Assembly: GCA_017396555.1 (NCBI GenBank)
Contig: JAFQLS010000024.1
Location: 1 to 64,000 of the forward strand
DNA length: 64,000 nt
Source: Lachnospiraceae bacterium
GTDB lineage: Bacteria; Bacillota; Clostridia; Lachnospirales; Lachnospiraceae
Direction of reading: 5' to 3'
This document shows, one piece after another, positions 30,895 to 40,169 of this stretch. The notes under the pieces were generated by a model. That model did not search any database, had not been told where the DNA came from, and was given only the letters and a program-made list of their open reading frames with translations. Numbering within the stretch: the stretch's first letter is position 1; each line of letters opens with the position of its first letter. The translations under genes and the position numbers were made by a program.

Positions 30895-31296
30895 TTAACA
30901 TTCGTTTTTTCTTTTGTCAACACATTTTTTACAAAAACCATAAAAATATGTGAAATTCCCCAAAATCTCGCCATCAAATGCTGATGAAGCAAGGGTATTT
31001 ATAAAGTCAAAGTTATCCATTTTAATATCTAGAACATCACCACAGTCCTTACATATAAAATGAATATGAGGCTCGACGTTTCCGTCAAAATGTTCCACAC
31101 CATCACCGCAGTTAAGCTTAAGAATCATGCCGTTATCAGATAAAAGAGCAAGATTTCTATATACTGTACCAAGACTAATATTAGGAAATTCCTTGCGGAT
31201 ATCGTTATATAGTACCTCAGCTGTAGGGTGGTCGTATCTGTTATGTAGGGACTCGAGAATAGCTTCACGTTGCCTACTGTAATTCATCTTTTTCAT
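30895..31296 (-). CDS. perR: Fur-family regulator, PerR-like
   Basis: This 133-residue metalloregulator has an N-terminal winged helix (YSRQREAILESLHNRYDHPTAEVLY, then PNISLGTVYRNLALLSDNG). Its metal-binding part includes HFDGNVEPHIHFICKDCGDVLD and a second FCKKC pair, i.e. the structural Cys4 zinc site of Fur proteins. The H-F-D and H-x-H residues are those that bind iron and are oxidised in PerR. Its place directly upstream of rubrerythrin supports a PerR rather than iron-uptake role. The AAGGAGG site supports the first ATG; ATG at 31287 is an alternative. Its promoter carries AT-rich repeats over the start point that fit autoregulation. Confidence 0.87.
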   Translation of the reverse strand: MKKMNYSRQREAILESLHNRYDHPTAEVLYNDIRKEFPNISLGTVYRNLALLSDNGMILKLNCGDGVEHFDGNVEPHIHFICKDCGDVLDIKMDNFDFINTLASSAFDGEILGNFTYFYGFCKKCVDKRKNEC

Positions 31297-31339
31297 ATGA
31301 ACCTCCTTAGAATTAATAACAGTAACTATTACTATTATT

Positions 31340-31368
31340 ATCTTACAATAATTTTACGTTACCGTCAA
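31340..31368 (-). promoter_or_regulatory. Sigma-A promoter of perR-like gene
   Basis: On the minus strand TTGACG (31368-31363), 17-bp spacer, TAAGAT (31345-31340). Downstream repeats of ATAATAATAGTAAT (about 31343-31322) overlap the expected start site and may be a PerR operator. Confidence 0.6.
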
Positions 31369-31378
31369 TCTCTTTTAG

Positions 31379-31406
31379 TTGAAAAAAACTAAATTTTGGT
31401 TATAAT
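31379..31406 (+). promoter_or_regulatory. Sigma-A promoter of pyk
   Basis: TTGAAA (31379-31384), 16-bp spacer, TATAAT (31401-31406), about 46 bases before the start codon. It is divergent from the perR promoter. Confidence 0.7.
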
Positions 31407-31452
31407 AATTTATAGAAAAATAAAATAATCAACGTAGATATTAGGAGGATAT

Positions 31453-32886
31453 ATGAGAAAGACTAAAATAGTATGTACTCTTGGTCCGGCAACGGATGAG
31501 GAAAATGTTCTTAAAACACTTGTTGATGAAGGTATGGATGTTGCCAGATTTAATTTTTCTCATGGTGACCACGATATTCATAAAGAGAGACTAGAGATGC
31601 TTAAACGCCTCCGTGAACAGGAAGGAAAGCATGTTGCAGCACTTCTTGATACTAAGGGTCCCGAGATTCGTGTAAGAAGTTTTGTTGATGGTAAGGTAAT
31701 GCTTGAAAATGATCAGACATTTACATTAACCACAAGGGAAGTTGATGGTACTAATGAGATAGTTAGTATAACATATGAAAATCTACCAAAAGATATAACC
31801 ATAGGAACCAGAATTCTTATTGATGATGGTCTTATTGAAATGGTAGTTGAAGATATTGTAGATGAAACAGATATTGTTTGTAGGGTTATTAATGGTGGTG
31901 CTGTATCAAACAGCAAGGGTGTTAATGTGCCTAATGTTGAGTTATCCATGCCATATATTAGTGAAAAAGATAAAGAAGATATATTATTTGGTATTGAACA
32001 GGGATTTGATTTTATTGCTGCTTCATTTGTTAGAACAGCGGGAGATGTACTTGCTATAAGAAGAATTCTTGATGAATACAATTGTACATCAATTAATATT
32101 ATCGCAAAAATTGAGAATAATCAGGGTGTGGAACATATTGATGAGATAATTCAGGTATCAGATGGTATCATGGTGGCTCGTGGAGATATGGGTGTTGAGA
32201 TTCCAAGTGAGGATGTTCCGGTTATTCAGAAAATGATTATCAGAAAGGTTTATAATGCCGGTAAACAGGTTATTACAGCTACGCAGATGCTTGATTCGAT
32301 GATGAAAAATCCTAGACCTACAAGAGCTGAGACTGCTGACGTTGCCAATGCCATTTATGACGGAACATCGGCAATAATGCTTTCAGGAGAAACAGCAGCC
32401 GGTAAATATCCTGTAGAGGCACTTAAGACAATGGTTAGAATCGCTGAAAGAACAGAAAAGGATATTGATTATAAGAAGCGTTTCTTCCATAATGAGAGAA
32501 AGGCAAATCCGAACATAACAGATGCGATTTCTCACGCGACATGTACAACGGCACATGACCTTAATGCTAAATCCATAGTAACTGTAACAAAGTCTGGTGT
32601 TACAGCGAGAATGATTTCTAAGTATCGCCCAACATGTGATATTTTTGGTTGCACCACATATCCTAATGTGTGCAGACAGCTTAATATGTCATGGGGAGTT
32701 ACGCCAATTTTAATAGAAGAAGAGCAGGATACATTTGAATTGTTTGAAAATGCTGTACAGACAATTGCACAGGAGGGATATCTTGATACAGATGATTTGG
32801 TAGTAATTACCGCAGGAGTTCCGCTTGGTCGCTCCGGAACAACTAATATGTTAAAGGTTCACAGAGTAGTTAAACGTAAAAAATAA
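31453..32886 (+). CDS. pyk: Pyruvate kinase
   Basis: The 477-residue enzyme makes pyruvate and ATP from phosphoenolpyruvate in glycolysis. Signatures include RKTKIVCTLGPATDEEN at the start, RFNFSHGDHDIH, LLDTKGPEIRVR, the active-site IIAKIENNQGVEHIDEI (catalytic Lys and metal-binding Glu), MVARGDMGVEIP, and TATQMLDSMMKNPRPTRAE. The C-terminal allosteric domain is present, but the extra PEP-utiliser domain found in some Bacilli is not. AGGAGG precedes ATG. A strong terminator follows at 32896-32917. Confidence 0.98.
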   Translation: MRKTKIVCTLGPATDEENVLKTLVDEGMDVARFNFSHGDHDIHKERLEMLKRLREQEGKHVAALLDTKGPEIRVRSFVDGKVMLENDQTFTLTTREVDGTNEIVSITYENLPKDITIGTRILIDDGLIEMVVEDIVDETDIVCRVINGGAVSNSKGVNVPNVELSMPYISEKDKEDILFGIEQGFDFIAASFVRTAGDVLAIRRILDEYNCTSINIIAKIENNQGVEHIDEIIQVSDGIMVARGDMGVEIPSEDVPVIQKMIIRKVYNAGKQVITATQMLDSMMKNPRPTRAETADVANAIYDGTSAIMLSGETAAGKYPVEALKTMVRIAERTEKDIDYKKRFFHNERKANPNITDAISHATCTTAHDLNAKSIVTVTKSGVTARMISKYRPTCDIFGCTTYPNVCRQLNMSWGVTPILIEEEQDTFELFENAVQTIAQEGYLDTDDLVVITAGVPLGRSGTTNMLKVHRVVKRKK

Positions 32887-32895
32887 ATTATAGTG

Positions 32896-32917
32896 GGCTG
32901 TTGCTTGTGCAGCAGCC
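32896..32917 (+). terminator. Intrinsic terminator of pyk
   Basis: GGCTGTTGC (32896-32904) and GCAGCAGCC (32909-32917) form a GC-rich stem with a TTGT loop, followed by ATTTCT. Confidence 0.75.
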
Positions 32918-32942
32918 ATTTCTATTAATATTAGGAGGGAAA

Positions 32943-33752
32943 ATGTTACCATTTATTACGGTGTTTGATAAATTTAAAATGCCATTATACGGACCGGTTT
33001 TTTTAATTGGTTTGATTATAGCTATAGCTATCGCTATTAAAATTGCACCTAAGTATGATGTATCAAGAGAAGATATGCTCTTTACGTCGATACTTGCGGC
33101 TGTTGGAATGTTTGTTGGAGCTAAAATATTGTTTTTTATAACAAAGCTTCCGGACATAATTGACAATTTTGACAAATTAGTTAATCAAATATCAACAGAT
33201 ATAAATTATGTAGTAAATTATGCCTTTGGTGGTTTGGTTTTCTATGGAGGACTTATAGGAGCAATACTTGCAGCTTTTTGGTACTGTAAAAGATACGATG
33301 TCAACTTTCTTGGAGTTATAGATATATATGCACCATTAATACCATTGGTTCATGCATTTGGAAGGGTAGGATGTTTCCTTGCAGGTTGTTGCTATGGAGT
33401 AGAATATCATGGTTTTTTGGCTGTTGAATTTCCGTATAATGAAATGGTGCCTGAACTTAACGAAGTGCCAAGATTTCCGGTACAGCTTGTGGAGGCAGGA
33501 CTTAATTTGATTTTATTTATTGTGCTATTTACTATAATGAAAAAAAAGAAATTAAAACCGGGTAGAGCTTTAGGAATTTATCTGATATACTATACAATTA
33601 TAAGGTACATTTTAGAGATGCTTCGAGGTGATGTGATAAGAGGTGGAATTGGGATATTTTCAACCTCACAGATAATTAGTATTATTTTGTTACCTATAGG
33701 AATTATTTTGGTTAGGGGTAAATGGATTAAAAATGTATCACAAAATGATTAA
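32943..33752 (+). CDS. lgt: Prolipoprotein diacylglyceryl transferase
   Basis: The start at 32943 has AGGAGGG upstream. The 269-residue membrane enzyme attaches diacylglycerol to the lipobox cysteine of prolipoproteins. It has about seven hydrophobic helices and the family signature HAFGRVGCFLAGCCYG near residue 140 (the essential H, R and G residues of Lgt). The N-terminal YGPVFLIGLIIAI and the FPVQLVEAGLNLILF segment are also typical. It lies in tandem with the AAA+ ATPase gene 20 bases downstream. Several lipoproteins in this window (26924, 35242, 36410) would be its substrates. Confidence 0.96.
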   Translation: MLPFITVFDKFKMPLYGPVFLIGLIIAIAIAIKIAPKYDVSREDMLFTSILAAVGMFVGAKILFFITKLPDIIDNFDKLVNQISTDINYVVNYAFGGLVFYGGLIGAILAAFWYCKRYDVNFLGVIDIYAPLIPLVHAFGRVGCFLAGCCYGVEYHGFLAVEFPYNEMVPELNEVPRFPVQLVEAGLNLILFIVLFTIMKKKKLKPGRALGIYLIYYTIIRYILEMLRGDVIRGGIGIFSTSQIISIILLPIGIILVRGKWIKNVSQND

Positions 33753-33772
33753 TTTATATAGAAGGTGTCGAT

Positions 33773-35125
33773 ATGGAAGAATTAAAGAAGAAAATTGAAG
33801 AATGTTATAATATGTGTGATGCGATTGAAAAAGCAGGGGTTGTAAAGCAACCGATGAAGACTAGTCTCAGGGAAAATCTTAAGTTTGAGTTTTTGAAATT
33901 TCTTGTGTATTTGTCATGCCTTGATGGAACCATACTTGCGGCAGAACAAAAGTTTATTAAGGATATGCTTGACTTTGATATTAATCTTGAGAGAGCCAAT
34001 AAGTTGAAATATGATAATGCTTTATATGTAGGAAAGTATGATTCAGTTGTACCAATGGTGTTTAAATATTTTGTTCTGGCTGATGCAGGCAGGAAAATAG
34101 AAAATGATGAATATAAGAATAAGAAGGCTAAGATGCTTTCTGATACATATAGATTATTGGGACAGAGTTATGCAGCAAGTACTGATATTAATAGTGGCAA
34201 GGAAGTGGAATGTCTGACAAAATATTGTACGATGCTAGATATTTACCTTAAAGAATTTGGCCTTTTGAGACAGGATAAAAAGACAAAGGTAGAAATCGAA
34301 AAAGAAGTAGAAAAGCTGGATCTGGATACACTTATGGGTGAATTTAATGGTCTTACAGGTCTTGGTGCAGTTAAGCAGGATGTTAATGAGATGATTAATC
34401 TTATGAAGGTTCAGAAAATGCGTGAGGAACGTGGAATGAAGCAGACATCTGTTAATAAGCATATGGTATTTATGGGAAATCCCGGTACAGGTAAGACTAC
34501 AGTTGCAAGACTTTTGTCTAAAATATATGCTGCAATTGGTGTTGTAAGCAAGGGACATCTGGTTGAGGTTGATCGTTCCGGACTTGTTAGTGGATATATA
34601 GGTCAGACAGCTATGAAAGTGACAGATGTTATAGAAGAGTCTCTTGGTGGAATATTGTTTATTGATGAGGCGTACACTCTTACAGCGGGAAAGGGTGAGG
34701 GTGATTTTGGACAGGAGGCTATCGATACACTTCTTAAAGCAATGGAGGATAACAGGGACGACCTTATTGTAATTGTTGCCGGCTACACTGATTTAATGGA
34801 AGAGTTTCTTGACTCAAATCCCGGACTACGTTCAAGATTTAATAAATTTATTATGTTTGAGGACTACAAGGCAGAGGAATTGATGGAAATTCTTAATAGT
34901 ATGTGTAAGAATCAGGATTATATGTTATCAAGAGATGCTTATGATGCGTCTATGGAATATTTTAAGAATAGATGTGAGGAAAAGCCGGAAGGATTTGCAA
35001 ATGCAAGAGATGTAAGAAATTATCTTGAAAAAGCTATAGCTAAGCAGGCAAGCAGAATAGTTAATCTGACAGAGGTTGATAATAATATTTTGGCAATAAT
35101 AGAGAAGGAAGATTTGCCGATTTAG
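33773..35125 (+). CDS. CbxX/CfxQ (SpoVK-like) AAA+ ATPase
   Basis: The 450-residue protein has an N-terminal helical region of about 180 residues. An AAA+ domain follows: Walker A GNPGTGKTT, ARLLSKIYAAIGVVSKGHLVEVDRSGLVSGYIGQTA, Walker B GILFIDEAYTL, sensor region VIVAGYTDLMEEFL and the arginine-finger segment NPGLRSRFNKFI. This is the CbxX/CfxQ family, which includes Rubisco activases and Bacillus SpoVK. Clostridial members may act in sporulation or as protein-remodelling factors. The N-terminal region resembles tellurite-resistance TerB-like folds only loosely. It is co-transcribed with lgt. Confidence 0.88.
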   Translation: MEELKKKIEECYNMCDAIEKAGVVKQPMKTSLRENLKFEFLKFLVYLSCLDGTILAAEQKFIKDMLDFDINLERANKLKYDNALYVGKYDSVVPMVFKYFVLADAGRKIENDEYKNKKAKMLSDTYRLLGQSYAASTDINSGKEVECLTKYCTMLDIYLKEFGLLRQDKKTKVEIEKEVEKLDLDTLMGEFNGLTGLGAVKQDVNEMINLMKVQKMREERGMKQTSVNKHMVFMGNPGTGKTTVARLLSKIYAAIGVVSKGHLVEVDRSGLVSGYIGQTAMKVTDVIEESLGGILFIDEAYTLTAGKGEGDFGQEAIDTLLKAMEDNRDDLIVIVAGYTDLMEEFLDSNPGLRSRFNKFIMFEDYKAEELMEILNSMCKNQDYMLSRDAYDASMEYFKNRCEEKPEGFANARDVRNYLEKAIAKQASRIVNLTEVDNNILAIIEKEDLPI

Positions 35126-35241
35126 ATTATAAATGTGAAAAAAGTGTGAATTAGTATTATTTCCTTTTACATTTGGTGTTTTATATGGTATAACTTTTAT
35201 TGGAGTTTTCCTTAAAATTTGTGAGAAAGAAAGGTATGAAA

Positions 35242-36336
35242 ATGAAAAAGAAGATTTTAATTTTAGGTATGTGTGTCGCAATGGCATTTTCGATTACTGC
35301 TTGTAGCGATAAGGATAAGAAAGAAAACGAAACAACTACAACAGCTAGCGAGGATAGTTCGGAAGAAGAAACAACAATTGCCGGTTCTAATGAAAAGGAT
35401 AAGGTTGTAGATGGTGATAGTGAAGTGGTAGAACTTGCGGATTATACTAAGCTTGAAGCCCCTAAGGCGGATGTTGAGGTTGCTGCAACAGATGTGGAAT
35501 CATCAATTGATAGTATTTTAGCCGGATTTCCGGTTACAGAGGGAACGGTAAAAGATACAGATGTTGTTAACATTGATTTTGTGGGAAAATTGAATGGCGA
35601 AGAGTTTGAAGGTGGTTCTGCAGAAGGTCAGACACTTGATATAGCAAATAGCACATATATTGAAGGCTTTGCAGAAGGTCTTGTGGGTAAAAAGATTGGT
35701 GATACAGTAGATTTAAATCTTAAATTTCCAGAAGATTATGGTAAGGAAGAACTTAATGGTAAGGATGTTGTCTTTACTGTAACAATTAATTCTGTATCCT
35801 CAGAGCTTACAGATGAGTTTGTAGAAAAGAATCTTAAGAGCCAGTATGATGTCAGTAATGTAGAAGAGCTTAAAGCTTATGTTGAAGACCAGATGAGACT
35901 TAGCAAGATATATGAATTAGTATGGTCAAAATATATGTCTGATTGTGTAGCAAATGTATCAAAAGAAAAGGTTGAAGACCTCGTTGAGTCAGGTGTTAGT
36001 TATTATGAAGCATATCTTTCTTCTATGACAGAGACGAAGCTTGAAGATTATCTTGTTGAGCAGGGTTCTTCGCTTGATGAATTTAAGGAAGTGTTAAGAG
36101 AAGAGGCAGTTGTAAGCATCAAGGAACAGGGCGTTATCGAGGAAATTGCATCGAAAGAAAAGATTGAAGTGACTGAGGAAGAATACGAAAAAGAAGTTGA
36201 GTATTATATGGAGACATATGATATTAAAACAAAAGAGGAATTCGAAGAACAGTACGCAAAAGAAGAGGTTGTTGCAAATGTATTATACTACAAGGTAGTT
36301 GAATGGGTTTGCAATCAGGTTAAAATTACCGAATAA
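35242..36336 (+). CDS. FKBP-type/trigger-factor-like peptidyl-prolyl isomerase lipoprotein
   Basis: Two close ATGs exist (35236, 35242); AAAGAAAGG spacing favours 35242. The 364-residue protein has a lipoprotein signal peptide ending at lipobox ITAC, then a Thr/Ser/Glu linker. An FKBP-like domain follows (about 85-190: VNIDFVGKLNGEEFEGGSAEGQTLDI, FAEGLVGKKIGDTVDLNLKFPEDYG, VVFTVTINSV), and then a trigger-factor-C-like helical region. It is probably an extracytoplasmic foldase for secreted proteins. The strong terminator at 36346-36400 ends the unit. Confidence 0.88.
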   Translation: MKKKILILGMCVAMAFSITACSDKDKKENETTTTASEDSSEEETTIAGSNEKDKVVDGDSEVVELADYTKLEAPKADVEVAATDVESSIDSILAGFPVTEGTVKDTDVVNIDFVGKLNGEEFEGGSAEGQTLDIANSTYIEGFAEGLVGKKIGDTVDLNLKFPEDYGKEELNGKDVVFTVTINSVSSELTDEFVEKNLKSQYDVSNVEELKAYVEDQMRLSKIYELVWSKYMSDCVANVSKEKVEDLVESGVSYYEAYLSSMTETKLEDYLVEQGSSLDEFKEVLREEAVVSIKEQGVIEEIASKEKIEVTEEEYEKEVEYYMETYDIKTKEEFEEQYAKEEVVANVLYYKVVEWVCNQVKITE

Positions 36337-36345
36337 AAAATATTG

Positions 36346-36400
36346 ATCCCAAACTAATACAGTGGTTGCATCTCAAAATTCTGTGTTAGTTTGGGATTTT
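36346..36400. terminator. Strong intrinsic terminator
   Basis: ATCCCAAACTAATACAG (36346-36362) pairs with CTGTGTTAGTTTGGGAT (36381-36396 plus flanks), followed by TTTTTT, between convergent genes. Confidence 0.9.
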
Positions 36401-36409
36401 TTGGGAAAA

Positions 36410-38398
36410 CTATCTTCCGAGCTCAGCCATTATCTCATCTACATTCATCTTGCCTTCGATATATTCATATTCACCGTCTATAACATAAGAATTATATTCT
36501 TCTTCAGTGATTTTTTTATTGCCGTAATAATATAGAGTTTCATCAACAAATTCATCGTCAGAAGGGTATCCGCTATCATCTTTATCATCGAAGAGCCAGC
36601 GGGTTAGACTTTCCTCATAATGATAGTCTATTTCGTTGTTTTCGTTTATTTTCATATAAGTTTCATATACAATTGCACCAGCAAGGTCAGCGTTATAGTT
36701 CCTAAGTGTATTTTTGTAAGGAGCATATTCATATCCTACATTGCCCATAGCGCCATATCCCCAATCATCGATGATGGTATAAATTTTACCGGAATCGTAG
36801 GTGTACATATTGATGAAGCAAGGGAGTGCGGCGACAAGCTCGGGTACATCATCTCCATCAAAATAAATCAGATTATAGGTATAATCATCATTAGGGAATA
36901 GTCTTTCGAATTCAGCCACAATATCAGCATAGGCTGTCTGATAAGGAGTATCTGCAGAATATTCCTTAATCTCAATGTCAGATGGTAAGAAAAATTCCTC
37001 GTCCTCATTATTGTCTGTCTTAACGCCTTCTTTTCTAATAACACCATCATCATCTATTTTTATTCCAAATGAAATGTCTTCCATATAATCATAAATACGT
37101 CTGCTTTCTTCCTTGTCGGTAACAAGGGAGGTTATACCATCTTCCCTTCTGCAAGGAACAAAAGACATCTTGCTAGTCCCCTTGAAGTTGATGTTAAGAC
37201 AAAGAATACCAGTGTCATCATGCAGGTCATTAAACCAAAAGTCACCAAGACTGTAAGCAATAGGAGAATCATCATAATAATCTACACCCTGAAGTACATG
37301 AGGGTGTCCGCCGATTACAGCATCGGCTCCGGCTTCGAAAAATTCTTCACCCATTTCAAATTGATAGTCGGCAACAACATTACTGTCTTCAGTTCCCCAA
37401 TGGACATAAGCAACTAAATAATCACAGTCATCCTTTGCTTCACGTATTGCCTTAACAAATTTTTCGGATTCATAGGTTCTAAGAACTCCTGAGGAATCGT
37501 TAGTTGCTTCTGGAGTAAAGATATATTTTTCTGAGCGATTAGCAGCAACGTAACCTATCTTAATTCCGTTTATGTAGAAGTATACAGGAGCACTTGCTTC
37601 ATCAATATTGCGTCCTGCACCAACATAAGGAATTCCGGCATTTTTGAGAGTATCAAGTGTATCTACAAACGCTTCCTCTCCAAAGTCATAGACGTGGTTA
37701 TTAGAAAGAGACACTATATCTGTTCCTAATTCCTGAATAATACCAACTCGTTCAGGATTTGCACGGAAGGTATAATATTTACCTGCAAGAGCTTCGCCTC
37801 TTGTGCTATAGGTAAATTCGTTGTTCAACATAAAAATATCATATGAGTTAGTAAGCTCGATAAGACCGTTACTGATACCCTGAGATAAATCCTGATTATG
37901 GGAATCATAGAAATCAAGTGTTGACCAGCCCTCGCTGAGACATAAATCTCCGGCAAAGCCTAGTGAAACTGTAGATTTGCCGTTATTGTAGGTGGCAACC
38001 TCTTCTGTGATGGTTCCGTTATACCAGTCCATTAAAGTATTCAAACTTAGTCCGGTCACGTTATACCAGAAATCAGGATATTTGTTTTCTAAATGTGTAT
38101 CAGAATTTAAAAAGCTATCTAATTCTGGATATATATCAATATTAAGGTTTTTTTCGACAAAATCCAGAAAATCCTCTGTTATGGTCCAGGCAGCATTTGC
38201 ACTGACTTTATTCTTGATTAAATCATTGATGGTAGGAAACATCTCGGCATGAATTTGTTCGGGCGTTTTAGTTATTTTTTCAGTAGTTATTTCGGTCGTT
38301 GTTGGGGTTTGATTTGAAATTTTATCTGTGCTACAACCATATATCAAACATAAACTTAACGAAATAATAATAGGTATACGTATATATTTTTTCTTCAT
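36410..38398 (-). CDS. CapA-family lipoprotein with long C-terminal extension
   Basis: The start at 38398 has AAGGAG upstream. The 662-residue protein has a lipobox (LIYGC). A CapA/PGA_cap metallophosphatase-like domain follows (about 145-430): SLGFAGDLCLSEGWS, DIFMLNNEFTYS, DIVSLSNNHVYDFGEEAF, YVAYVHWG-like (LVAYVHWGTED), ADAVIGGHPHVLQGVDYY, and IAYSLGDFWFN. The domain is shared with poly-gamma-glutamate biosynthesis CapA and other calcineurin-like hydrolases. The last about 230 residues form an unrecognised, acidic domain with aromatic repeats. No capB/capC is adjacent, so a polyglutamate role is unsupported. It may be a surface hydrolase. Confidence 0.86.
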   Translation of the reverse strand: MKKKYIRIPIIISLSLCLIYGCSTDKISNQTPTTTEITTEKITKTPEQIHAEMFPTINDLIKNKVSANAAWTITEDFLDFVEKNLNIDIYPELDSFLNSDTHLENKYPDFWYNVTGLSLNTLMDWYNGTITEEVATYNNGKSTVSLGFAGDLCLSEGWSTLDFYDSHNQDLSQGISNGLIELTNSYDIFMLNNEFTYSTRGEALAGKYYTFRANPERVGIIQELGTDIVSLSNNHVYDFGEEAFVDTLDTLKNAGIPYVGAGRNIDEASAPVYFYINGIKIGYVAANRSEKYIFTPEATNDSSGVLRTYESEKFVKAIREAKDDCDYLVAYVHWGTEDSNVVADYQFEMGEEFFEAGADAVIGGHPHVLQGVDYYDDSPIAYSLGDFWFNDLHDDTGILCLNINFKGTSKMSFVPCRREDGITSLVTDKEESRRIYDYMEDISFGIKIDDDGVIRKEGVKTDNNEDEEFFLPSDIEIKEYSADTPYQTAYADIVAEFERLFPNDDYTYNLIYFDGDDVPELVAALPCFINMYTYDSGKIYTIIDDWGYGAMGNVGYEYAPYKNTLRNYNADLAGAIVYETYMKINENNEIDYHYEESLTRWLFDDKDDSGYPSDDEFVDETLYYYGNKKITEEEYNSYVIDGEYEYIEGKMNVDEIMAELGR

Positions 38399-38519
38399 AA
38401 ATTTAATCTCCTTTTGCAATTATATTAACATATTATTATGAGTTTTTTTATTACAATAATATTATATTTATGTTATAATATATTTAAAGATAAGCCCCAA
38501 GCGAAGGGAGATGTTACAT

Positions 38520-38930
38520 ATGAGCAGGATGTGGAACGAATATACAAGTCTTGATGCTATGCAACAGCAAATTGGTGATATTTTTCAAAAACAGCTGGGC
38601 GGTGGTATTCTAATTTGTGATGTATTCAAACCCGACCCACAGGATTTTGAATTATTGTACCAAAAAGTATTAATGGTAAACAATACAGAATTATTTATGA
38701 AGTATCCGTTGGCATTTATAACAGTGTGGGCATTATCTTTTAAATATGGCAAGGACTTCGATTTTGACGACGTAAGGAAAAGTAATATAGGAGCTATGCC
38801 ACAACATCATGCAAGGTTTATAACTGAATATTTTGTTACAACGTTTTATGATTATAATATCTATACGGATGGAATAAAAATCAAGACCTTACAGGATATT
38901 AGAAGAATTATTAAGCTGCAACATGAGTGA
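38520..38930 (+). CDS. Hypothetical protein upstream of dGTPase
   Basis: ATG at 38520 has GGGAG 9 bases upstream; ATG 38511 lies on the ribosome site itself. The 136-residue protein is soluble, mostly alpha-helical, with MWNEYTSLDAMQQQIGDIFQKQLGGGILICDVFKP at the N-terminus and a hydrophobic AFITVWALSFKYGKDFDFDD segment. No known motif is seen. It precedes the dGTPase gene by 24 bases and is likely co-transcribed. A weak promoter (TTACAA, TATAAT at 38474-38479) is upstream. I do not recognise a family; it may be a partner of the HD hydrolase. Confidence 0.7.
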   Translation: MSRMWNEYTSLDAMQQQIGDIFQKQLGGGILICDVFKPDPQDFELLYQKVLMVNNTELFMKYPLAFITVWALSFKYGKDFDFDDVRKSNIGAMPQHHARFITEYFVTTFYDYNIYTDGIKIKTLQDIRRIIKLQHE

Positions 38931-38954
38931 TGGTTTTAAAAATGGAGGGAAAAA

Positions 38955-40157
38955 GTGTCTAAGTACAATTATCTGAGTTACAGTATCAATAACAGAATAC
39001 TTGAGGATAAGAAAAATAATATTACAAATGAATATGCTTGTCATGATGGACAGGCAATTAGAAGAAATATGGACAGGGACAAAGCAAATCTGTGGCGTCC
39101 GGCATACATCAGAGACGTTGAGAAGATTATGCACTGTCCATATTATAATCGTTATACGGACAAAACTCAGGTATTTTCGTTTTATAAAAATGATGATATA
39201 TCAAGGAGAGCTTTGCATGTACAACTGGTATCAAGAATAGCAAGAAATATCGGCAGAGTACTCGGGCTTAACGAGGATTTGATAGAAGCAATTGCGCTGG
39301 GGCATGATATAGGTCATACGCCATTTGGGCATGCGGGAGAGAGATTTTTAAATAAACTATATAATACTGAGACTGGAAGATATTTTAATCATAACGTTCA
39401 TAGTGTAAGGGTTCTTGATAAAATATTTTCAAGGAATATAAGCCTGCAGGCTTTGGATGGAATATTATGTCATAATGGAGAATTTGAACTTAAGGAATAC
39501 AGACCATGCCCAATTAATAGCTTTGAAGAGTTTGATAAGAAGTTCGAGGAATGCTATGTAGATAAGGGTGCAATCAAGAGGCTTATCCCTTCTACGCTTG
39601 AGGGCTGTGTTGTAAGAATTTGTGATATGGTAGCGTATCTTGGTAAGGACAGGCAGGATGCCATTCTTGCTAAAATCATAGATAATACAGAGATGTTTAC
39701 AAATGGTGCAATAGGTATAGATAATGCAGAACTGATTAATAACCTTACTGTAAATATTTTAGAAAATAGCTATGGTAAGGATTATATTATGCTTGATGAA
39801 GATTATTACAATGCACTTAAGATTGCCAAAAAGGAAAACTATGAGTATATATATCGAAATGATGCTCTTGAAGAAAAGTATATAAAAGTAATTGAACCTA
39901 TGTTTGAGAAGATGTATTATAGATTACTGGAAGATTTAGAAAGGGAAAATAAAGATTCATACATATATACTCATCATATTGACTATATAAACATGCATCA
40001 GAGATTTTACGATAGCGACGGTTACGAAAAGACTGAGAAGAATCAGATAGTTGTGGATTATATAGCAAGTATGACGGATGATTACTTTATGGATTTGTAT
40101 AAGAGTATGTTTCCGGAGGATGACAAGAAGATTGTCTATGTATCATATTTTGAATAG
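38955..40157 (+). CDS. dgt: dGTP triphosphohydrolase-like HD-domain protein
   Basis: The 400-residue protein starts with GTG after GAGGG. It has the dGTPase/HD signature: R-R-x-L-H-V-x-L-V (SRRALHVQLVSRIARNIGR), then LGHDIGHTPFGHAGERFL, and a distal D in RICDMVAYLGKD. These His/Asp residues bind the metal that cleaves dGTP or other dNTPs to nucleoside and triphosphate. The NTP target may differ from dGTP. In many Clostridia a deoxyguanosinetriphosphate triphosphohydrolase-like gene lies near DNA-repair or primase genes; here it precedes map-secC and greA. Confidence 0.93.
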   Translation: MSKYNYLSYSINNRILEDKKNNITNEYACHDGQAIRRNMDRDKANLWRPAYIRDVEKIMHCPYYNRYTDKTQVFSFYKNDDISRRALHVQLVSRIARNIGRVLGLNEDLIEAIALGHDIGHTPFGHAGERFLNKLYNTETGRYFNHNVHSVRVLDKIFSRNISLQALDGILCHNGEFELKEYRPCPINSFEEFDKKFEECYVDKGAIKRLIPSTLEGCVVRICDMVAYLGKDRQDAILAKIIDNTEMFTNGAIGIDNAELINNLTVNILENSYGKDYIMLDEDYYNALKIAKKENYEYIYRNDALEEKYIKVIEPMFEKMYYRLLEDLERENKDSYIYTHHIDYINMHQRFYDSDGYEKTEKNQIVVDYIASMTDDYFMDLYKSMFPEDDKKIVYVSYFE

Positions 40158-40169
40158 AGAGTGAAAATT

